In this document: piece after piece, positions 1 to 4,648 of the stretch
How positions within the stretch are numbered: the stretch's first letter is position 1
Layout of the letters: each line of letters begins with the position of its first letter
Source of the DNA: Candidatus Kapaibacterium sp.
GTDB lineage: Bacteria > Bacteroidota > Ignavibacteria > Kapaibacteriales > UBA2268
Reading direction: 5' to 3'
Assembly (NCBI GenBank): GCA_027858275.1
Contig: JAQIDA010000139.1
Coordinates: 1-6,157 of the forward strand
Length of the DNA stretch: 6,157 nucleotides
Translations under genes and position numbers: made by a program
Notes under the pieces: model-generated
The model's database searches: none
Seen by the model: only the letters and a program-made list of their open reading frames with translations
Told to the model about the DNA's origin: nothing

Positions 1-755
1 TTTTTGAAAAGAAATCACAACTTGAAAACGACCTGAATCTTATCACAAATTTCGACGCTGAAATTACAGGACTCAAAAAAAGAATCCGTACACAGAAAAC
101 AATAGCCGGAAAAACTGCCGGAAGCATTTCAAAAACAAGGCATTCAACCGCTAATTCATTTGAGAAGAACATAGTTAATTCATTAGAAACTATGGGTGTT
201 GACAATTCTATATTCAAAGTTGATTTTGCTTTACGATTAGCCGCGGACAATGACAACAATCAAATTAGTGTTGTATTCAACAACAGAGAGTATTTGGCAG
301 ACAGCAGTGGCATTGATCAAATTGAATTTCTGATTTCGACGAATAAAGGGGAGATGCCAAAGCCATTAGCGGAGACAGCATCCGGCGGAGAAATTTCCCG
401 AGTAATGCTGGCAGTAAAAAGTATCGCAGCGGAATCTGACAATCTGCCTATGTTGGTATTTGATGAAATAGACAAGGGCATTAGCGGACATATAGCCCAA
501 AAAGTAGGCGCTGTGATGAAGAATCTTGCTAAGAACCATCAGATCATAGCGATAACCCATCTGCCGCAAATTGCAGCACTCGGCGATAAGAATATTTACG
601 TTGAAAAACATGAAGGTGCCGAAAGAACTACTGCTTCTGCTGTAACTCTTGATGAATCATCAAAATTGAGGGAAATTGCTAAGATGTTAAGTGGTGAGAC
701 GATAAGCGACGCTGCTATTGAGAGCGCGACGGAATTGACAAGATTTACTCCCTAA
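1..755 (+). CDS. recN: DNA repair protein RecN, C-terminal part (5' truncated by window edge)
   Basis: RecN is an SMC-like ATPase that acts at DNA double-strand breaks in the cytoplasm, alongside RecA. The frame is open from the first complete codon (position 3) to a TAA at 753-755, giving 250 visible residues; whole RecN proteins are usually about 550-570, so the N-terminal half with the Walker A motif is missing. Visible residues about 1-45 are charged and helix-like, fitting the end of the coiled coil. The ABC signature SGGEISR begins at visible residue 127 (bases 381-401). The Walker B VFDEID begins at residue 152 (456-473) and is followed by the D-loop KGISG. The H-loop ITHLPQIAA has its His at residue 186 (558-560). 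This motif order, with DEID-GISG and ITHLPQ, is characteristic of RecN and not of RecF or SbcC. The ATG at 192 is internal, not the start. The gene converges on the leftward block. No damage is seen. Confidence 0.95.
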   Translation, partial: FEKKSQLENDLNLITNFDAEITGLKKRIRTQKTIAGKTAGSISKTRHSTANSFEKNIVNSLETMGVDNSIFKVDFALRLAADNDNNQISVVFNNREYLADSSGIDQIEFLISTNKGEMPKPLAETASGGEISRVMLAVKSIAAESDNLPMLVFDEIDKGISGHIAQKVGAVMKNLAKNHQIIAITHLPQIAALGDKNIYVEKHEGAERTTASAVTLDESSKLREIAKMLSGETISDAAIESATELTRFTP

Positions 756-785
756 TAAAAAAGCCCCCGAATAAATCCGGAGGCT
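754..785 (-). terminator. Intrinsic terminator of the leftward gene block
   Basis: Read on the minus strand, arms AGCCTCCG (785-778) and CGGGGGCT (769-762) form an 8-bp stem with one G-U wobble and an 8-base loop (777-770). The final T of the stem and the five T's after it give a run of six, then ATT. It lies about 32 bases past the stop of the co-polymerase gene. On the plus strand the wobble becomes a C-A mismatch and no T-run follows, so it should work mainly for leftward transcripts. Its T-tract side overlaps the recN stop codon. Confidence 0.8.
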
Positions 786-817
786 GATATCATACTGATT
801 ATCATCAATTTATTATC

Positions 818-2011
818 TTATTCTGCTTCTTCTTTCCTAAAATAAATCCGACCCTTTTTAAAAGCGTCAATGCTGATCCACACAACTGAAATCGCTGTGG
901 ATAATAATATCGAAAGAATTAACATCATCTTACGACTCGGAGACGAACGTCTGACAGGGGGAACGGCAGCGTCAAGAACCTGTACTGTCGGGATATCACT
1001 TTCTTCCTGGATAGCGTGCTGATATTTCTGAGTTTCCAAGTAAAGAATCACTTGCACAAGAATTTTCTGATCACGAACTAAGTTTGTGTATTGTCTGATC
1101 AACGCAGGGACTTTTTCGACAGGAATAGAAAGAGCATCAGACTCTGTCATGCCGCCCTGTTGAGCCTTATTATACTGATTGCGCAATGATTCTACTCGGC
1201 TGCTGTATGCTCTTGCTTTGGGAGCGTCGGAGTTCATATCCTGCATGATAAAATTCAGTTCCGCCTCAGCAAGGAAGAGTTCTTTGCCGATATTGACAGT
1301 CTGACCGAGCAGAGCTTCAGTTTGCTGCTCGATTTCAAAAACATTCTTATCTTTACTGAATTTTTCCATTTCGGCATCTACTGAATCCAAATCACCACGA
1401 GTCTTCGCCAAAATTTTACTGACAAATTTTCTCTTTTTAGATGCTTTTGAGTGGCTTTTTTTCCGAGTAATATTATTCAATCCGTCAACAGCTGTATTGA
1501 TGACTTCAGCAACAAGATTAGAGGCTGCTTTAACATCTTCATCGTTAGGAAGCCAAACGGTTCCTGTAGCTGCTTGAACTATTATCAATCCGCTCTTGTT
1601 AATATCAACTTCGAGCATTTTTCGAATTCTGTCGTATAAATCTTCAATTTCATCAGCTTGATATTGCGGGAAATCTTCAATATTAGTATTATCAACGATG
1701 TATTTAGCTACTTCGCGGCTGGTCAGCAAATCTGAATACAGATAACCCTTGCTTGACTGACCAAGTCCGCCCAGGGATATCCCGCCTGAAAGGGAAGTGA
1801 GGAAGCTTGAAAGTCCGCCTCTGCCTTCTCCTTCATCAGGAGGTAAGATAGTAGATTCCGCTTCAAATTCCTTTGGCAGGAAGAATGAAATCGCTATTAC
1901 CACAGCAGAAAAGATCGTAACAAAAGAGAAGATGAATTTTTTTCGAACTGTACATAATTTTAATATGCCGGCTCCTGAAAATTCTTCTTTGCTGATATTA
2001 TTATTATTCAT
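818..2011 (-). CDS. Wzz/GumC-type polysaccharide co-polymerase (chain-length determinant family)
   Basis: This 397-residue inner-membrane protein fits the polysaccharide co-polymerase (Wzz) family, which controls chain length of surface polysaccharides and connects to the outer-membrane export channel. What is seen: a short cytoplasmic N-terminus; a first membrane helix at about 25-45; the post-helix motif F-AESTILPP (about 49-58); a Gly/Ser-rich stretch (about 61-85); a long helical periplasmic region (about 185-345) with the family-like segment around LETQKYQHAIQEES (325-338); a Pro/Arg motif VLDAAVPPVRRSSPSR (345-360); and a second helix at about 362-382. Only about 15 residues follow, with no kinase domain and no Tyr cluster, so it is a stand-alone co-polymerase. 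The ATG is certain by elimination: a stop lies three codons upstream and the next Met is residue 131. It has no Shine-Dalgarno. It begins with four Asn codons from an (AAT)4 run. It lies 51 bases after the export gene and is probably co-transcribed with it. The substrate is unknown. Confidence 0.88.
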   Translation of the reverse strand: MNNNNISKEEFSGAGILKLCTVRKKFIFSFVTIFSAVVIAISFFLPKEFEAESTILPPDEGEGRGGLSSFLTSLSGGISLGGLGQSSKGYLYSDLLTSREVAKYIVDNTNIEDFPQYQADEIEDLYDRIRKMLEVDINKSGLIIVQAATGTVWLPNDEDVKAASNLVAEVINTAVDGLNNITRKKSHSKASKKRKFVSKILAKTRGDLDSVDAEMEKFSKDKNVFEIEQQTEALLGQTVNIGKELFLAEAELNFIMQDMNSDAPKARAYSSRVESLRNQYNKAQQGGMTESDALSIPVEKVPALIRQYTNLVRDQKILVQVILYLETQKYQHAIQEESDIPTVQVLDAAVPPVRRSSPSRKMMLILSILLSTAISVVWISIDAFKKGRIYFRKEEAE

Positions 2012-2062
2012 ATTGATTTCTTAATCTAAAACATTATCTTTTAATGGAGTAATACCTTGATA

Positions 2063-3739
2063 TTATTTGCTCTGTGCCATAATCGCGATTACAACACCGA
2101 TAATCGTAACAAATTGAGCAGCTATAGTTAAACTTTGCATGAAAATTTCACCGAAAGACAGCTCCTTAACAGGCGGAACAAGTATATTATCACCGGGTTC
2201 AAGAATATAATTCATATCCTCAGCCAAATAAAGCTCCCCTCTTTTCTTGACGATCATTGTTTCGCCGTCGTCAGCACGAGATCCGTATCCTCCCGCGAGT
2301 TGGATATAATCCAAATACGTATAGCCTTTTTTATAAACTACGAGGCCGGGATTATTAACACGTCCCTGCACATTAATAAACAATTTTTTCTGAGGTACAA
2401 AAATTGAGTCTTTGTTAATGAGGACAATGTTGTCATCACTGGATTCATCATCCATAATCTTCCTGAAATCAATCGCCATAACGCCTTTTTGCTCATTAAT
2501 TCGGGCTTGGAAATAACGACGTTCATTCTCGGACATTTCTGACAAACTAGTCTTTTTCAGACGTTCCAATTCTCTGTCGATCTTTGTCATTTCTTCTTGG
2601 CGAATGAGAATAGCTCCCTCGAGAGAGCCTTTGTCATTCAGGCCTCCGGCGCGTTTTAATATATCAGACACTCGCAAATTATCTTCATTCAAAGGATATT
2701 TACCTTGAAAATTAACCTGCCCTTTGACTGCTACTGATTTTGGAACAAGCCAATCTCTGATTCTTCTGATATATATTCGGTCGCCTGATTGTAATCTGAA
2801 GTCACCGGTAAGAGCAGTATGATTATTCAAATTACCGCGCCAAGAATTGATATTTATAAACCACCTGCCGGATGTGCCTCCGGTTGACATTCCTCGCACA
2901 ACTTCAACAGAATCCAAAAAAGATGACGCTAAAAAACCGTGGGCGAATTTGATGAGTGTTGACAATGAATCTCCTTCAACAAACTCAAATAATCCGGGAG
3001 AAGGGACTTCACCCCGAATTTCGATACTGTTTACATCATTGCTCGGAGGAATAATCACATGATCGCCGCCGAGAACGGTGGGATTCGCGTCTTTCTCTCC
3101 TATGTAGTTGAATCGAACAAGATCAACAGGAACATTTTCGCCTGTTGCCGCTCTGAGTAACGTTATTGATCTGATTGAAGCGTCATATTGCAATCCGCCC
3201 GCTCGTTCAATAATTTCCGAGACTCTGTCAACTGCCGTTGCCGGAACTATTGCGGGTCTGCTCACAGCACCGCTGACAGTGACTTTGAACATTCGTAATT
3301 TTTTCAGAACTACGAATACTTCTACATACGATTTATATATTCGAGCTGCTCGTTTGGAAATAATTATTTCAGCGTCAGCAAGAGTTTTGCCCTTCAGATT
3401 CACAACGCCAATCTCCGGTATCAACATTTTGCCGTCAGGGGAGACCACACATTTTGAAGTTTTGTATTTTGTTGAAAGCACTGATACTGTGAGAATATCG
3501 TTCGGACCGAGAATATATTCAGCCGGATCAATTTCTCTTTCCATCAAACCTGCAGTTTCGTCAGCAATTTCTTTTGCTGTCTTGCCGCCCAACGAATCTA
3601 TTTCTCCCTTTTTCGCGCCGGTAAGAAAACGATTATCAATGTAATTCTCATCCTGCGCCGTCAGAATGCCGGACGCGCTGATAAAGAAAATTGCCATTAA
3701 CAACAATAACGATTTTTTCCCGAAAATGATATTAATCAT
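2063..3739 (-). CDS. Outer-membrane polysaccharide export protein (Wza-like, Poly_export plus SLBB repeats)
   Basis: This is an OPX-family protein of 558 residues from the chosen start, likely forming the periplasm-spanning and outer-membrane channel for a polysaccharide. From that start: a signal peptide at 1-28 (Lys pair, long hydrophobic core, ILTA before QDEN; signal peptidase I type, no lipobox Cys); a Poly_export domain at about 71-147 (YILGPNDILTVSV); and four SLBB-like units at about 152-232, 239-325, 336-445 and 454-520, recognised by repeated [V]xGxVxxPG and ILxxAGGL patterns (RAGGL twice, LAGGY last). The third unit carries a charged helical insertion (about 380-419). A hydrophobic helix at about 528-554 near the C-terminus could cross the outer membrane, as in Wza. 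An in-frame ATG at 3823 would add 28 residues, but they bury the signal peptide, and this frame is simply continuous with the pgeF frame beyond its stop. A promoter-like site also lies between the two starts, so 3739 is preferred. Confidence 0.9.
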   Translation of the reverse strand: MINIIFGKKSLLLLMAIFFISASGILTAQDENYIDNRFLTGAKKGEIDSLGGKTAKEIADETAGLMEREIDPAEYILGPNDILTVSVLSTKYKTSKCVVSPDGKMLIPEIGVVNLKGKTLADAEIIISKRAARIYKSYVEVFVVLKKLRMFKVTVSGAVSRPAIVPATAVDRVSEIIERAGGLQYDASIRSITLLRAATGENVPVDLVRFNYIGEKDANPTVLGGDHVIIPPSNDVNSIEIRGEVPSPGLFEFVEGDSLSTLIKFAHGFLASSFLDSVEVVRGMSTGGTSGRWFININSWRGNLNNHTALTGDFRLQSGDRIYIRRIRDWLVPKSVAVKGQVNFQGKYPLNEDNLRVSDILKRAGGLNDKGSLEGAILIRQEEMTKIDRELERLKKTSLSEMSENERRYFQARINEQKGVMAIDFRKIMDDESSDDNIVLINKDSIFVPQKKLFINVQGRVNNPGLVVYKKGYTYLDYIQLAGGYGSRADDGETMIVKKRGELYLAEDMNYILEPGDNILVPPVKELSFGEIFMQSLTIAAQFVTIIGVVIAIMAQSK

Positions 3740-3773
3740 ATATACATTTATTTTGTTTATAATAACCACAGTA

Positions 3774-3781
3774 CAAAGATA
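3774..3781 (-). promoter_or_regulatory. Candidate Bacteroidota-type -7 promoter element for the export pair
   Basis: On the minus strand this reads TATCTTTG followed by T, an exact match to the TAnnTTTG -7 consensus of Bacteroidota primary sigma factors. A start point a few bases downstream (near 3770) would leave a leader of about 30 bases before the ATG at 3739. No clear TTTG or TTG -33 element is seen at the usual 19-23 base spacing, so the match is partial and could be chance. If real, it lets the polysaccharide pair be transcribed apart from comEC-pgeF, and it excludes the upstream ATG at 3823 for that transcript. Confidence 0.4.
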
Positions 3782-3798
3782 ATCAAATTTCGATAATC
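3778..3798. repeat. Short direct repeat GATAATC, 14-base period, upstream of the export gene
   Basis: Two exact copies of GATAATC (3778-3784 and 3792-3798, plus-strand reading) are separated by seven bases (AAATTTC). The first copy overlaps the candidate -7 element. A regulator binding here would block or assist that promoter, but a 7-base match in AT-rich DNA is weak evidence, and the 14-base period is not a whole number of helical turns. Confidence 0.3.
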
Positions 3799-3829
3799 CT
3801 ACTATGTATTTTAAGAGTCGCATAAAAGC

Positions 3830-4567
3830 TTAAATATCACGGATACTAATAAAAGCAGCCATTCTGCCCGATTTCTTACCGTCCCGCCTGAATGAATGGT
3901 AATCAGTATCTGATATTGTACACACATCCGAGACTTCAATATTGTCCGAATTTATTTCGGATTGGATTAATTGATTCTTGATTTCTTTATGATTATCAAA
4001 GTAATATTTGCCGTCTGATTGGATTACAGAATCAGGAAAATACTCTTTGAACTCTTGCCCGGTCTCGTACTTCTTGACTGAAGCGCAAGGAGACAGATAC
4101 ACTTTTATGTCTTTCGGATCGCTTCCGAATTCATGCGTCATCATAGCAATAGCTTTGGAACTGATATTTAATTTCGTGCCTCTCCACCCGGAATGAACAG
4201 CTCCCACAGCATCGTTCACCGGATCGTGGAACAACACAGCGCAACAATCAGCTATGTTTATATTAAGAACAATCCCCTTAATATTCGAGATCATTCCGTC
4301 CCGCTCAACCATTTGGTAATTATCCGTAATTATATCAATTCTGTCCTCGTGAACCTGTTTTTGGAAAATACATTTCTCAAGTGGGAGGGAAAGCTTATCA
4401 GCAAGAATTTGTTTGTGTTTAACAATTTCGGCGGCTGAGATGATTTCTGTCGGGAATATATTGAATCCGATTTCCGGAAACAATCGAAGATTTCGGCGAG
4501 TGACTCCGCTGATTATTTTTTTGTTTTGAAAAATATCCGGAGTAGTTATTTCAATTATTGGGTTCAT
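3830..4567 (-). CDS. pgeF: PgeF/YfiH family protein (laccase-domain, multicopper-oxidase-like purine nucleoside / peptidoglycan editing enzyme)
   Basis: At 245 residues this is full length for the YfiH/PgeF (Cu-oxidase_4) family. Known members have been reported as zinc-dependent purine nucleoside phosphorylase/adenosine deaminase-like enzymes (FAMIN/LACC1 relatives) and, in E. coli, as PgeF, which removes wrongly incorporated amino acids from peptidoglycan precursors; which role applies here cannot be read from sequence. Seen in order: GVTRRN near residue 21; FQKQVH with His73; IADCC with Cys108; VGAVHSGWRGT with His125; SPCASVKKYETGQEF (159-173); VCTISDTDYHSFRRDGKKSG (215-234). His73, Cys108 and His125 match the metal triad of the family. 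The C-terminal FRRDG-SGRM block is intact, so the protein looks active. The ATG has no Shine-Dalgarno; no other ATG lies between it and the in-frame stop at 4616-4618. It sits 81 bases after comEC, likely in one transcript. Confidence 0.93.
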   Translation of the reverse strand: MNPIIEITTPDIFQNKKIISGVTRRNLRLFPEIGFNIFPTEIISAAEIVKHKQILADKLSLPLEKCIFQKQVHEDRIDIITDNYQMVERDGMISNIKGIVLNINIADCCAVLFHDPVNDAVGAVHSGWRGTKLNISSKAIAMMTHEFGSDPKDIKVYLSPCASVKKYETGQEFKEYFPDSVIQSDGKYYFDNHKEIKNQLIQSEINSDNIEVSDVCTISDTDYHSFRRDGKKSGRMAAFISIRDI

Positions 4568-4598
4568 TGAAAAATATCGCTGTATATCAATAATTTTC

Positions 4599-4625
4599 AG
4601 CTCGCCGAGGAGCTTTTATTTTTCT
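4599..4625 (+). terminator. Plus-strand-facing hairpin with T-tract in the comEC-pgeF gap
   Basis: AGCTC (4599-4603) pairs with GAGCT (4610-4614) around a six-base loop GCCGAG, followed on the plus strand by TTTATTTTTCT. This has the form of a short intrinsic terminator, but it points rightward, against comEC and pgeF. In the leftward direction the hairpin is followed by GAAAATT and should not terminate. No plus-strand gene lies upstream, so it could limit antisense transcription, act as an RNA structure in the comEC-pgeF message, or be chance; the stem is only 5 bp. Confidence 0.35.
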
Positions 4626-4648
4626 GAAACGTCGTACAAGAGCGTGAT

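Noticed and set aside
192..755. A separate 187-residue gene starting at the ATG at 192
   Set aside because: The same frame is open back to the left edge with RecN-like helical sequence, so this is the C-terminal part of recN and not a small gene.
786..817. AT-rich GATATC/TGATTATCATCA repeats after recN as a rightward terminator
   Set aside because: No GC-rich stem and no T-run follows on the plus strand; the similarity is short and typical of AT-rich spacer.
2338..2526. Minus-strand 62-codon frame overlapping the export gene
   Set aside because: It is out of frame inside an intact SLBB-domain gene and has no domain or start signal of its own; no frameshift is needed to explain the main gene.
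3108..3644. Open frame of 178 codons on the plus strand inside the export gene
   Set aside because: It is wholly antisense to a well-supported gene, its translation is rich in Ser/Thr/Ile with no recognisable domain, and it is explained by the codon pattern of the opposite strand.
3740..3829. Small RNA or terminator in the pgeF-export gene gap
   Set aside because: No stable hairpin with a T-run was found there; only the promoter-like element and short direct repeat stand out.
4193..4438. Plus-strand 81-codon frame opposite pgeF
   Set aside because: It is antisense to a conserved, intact gene and shows no recognisable features.
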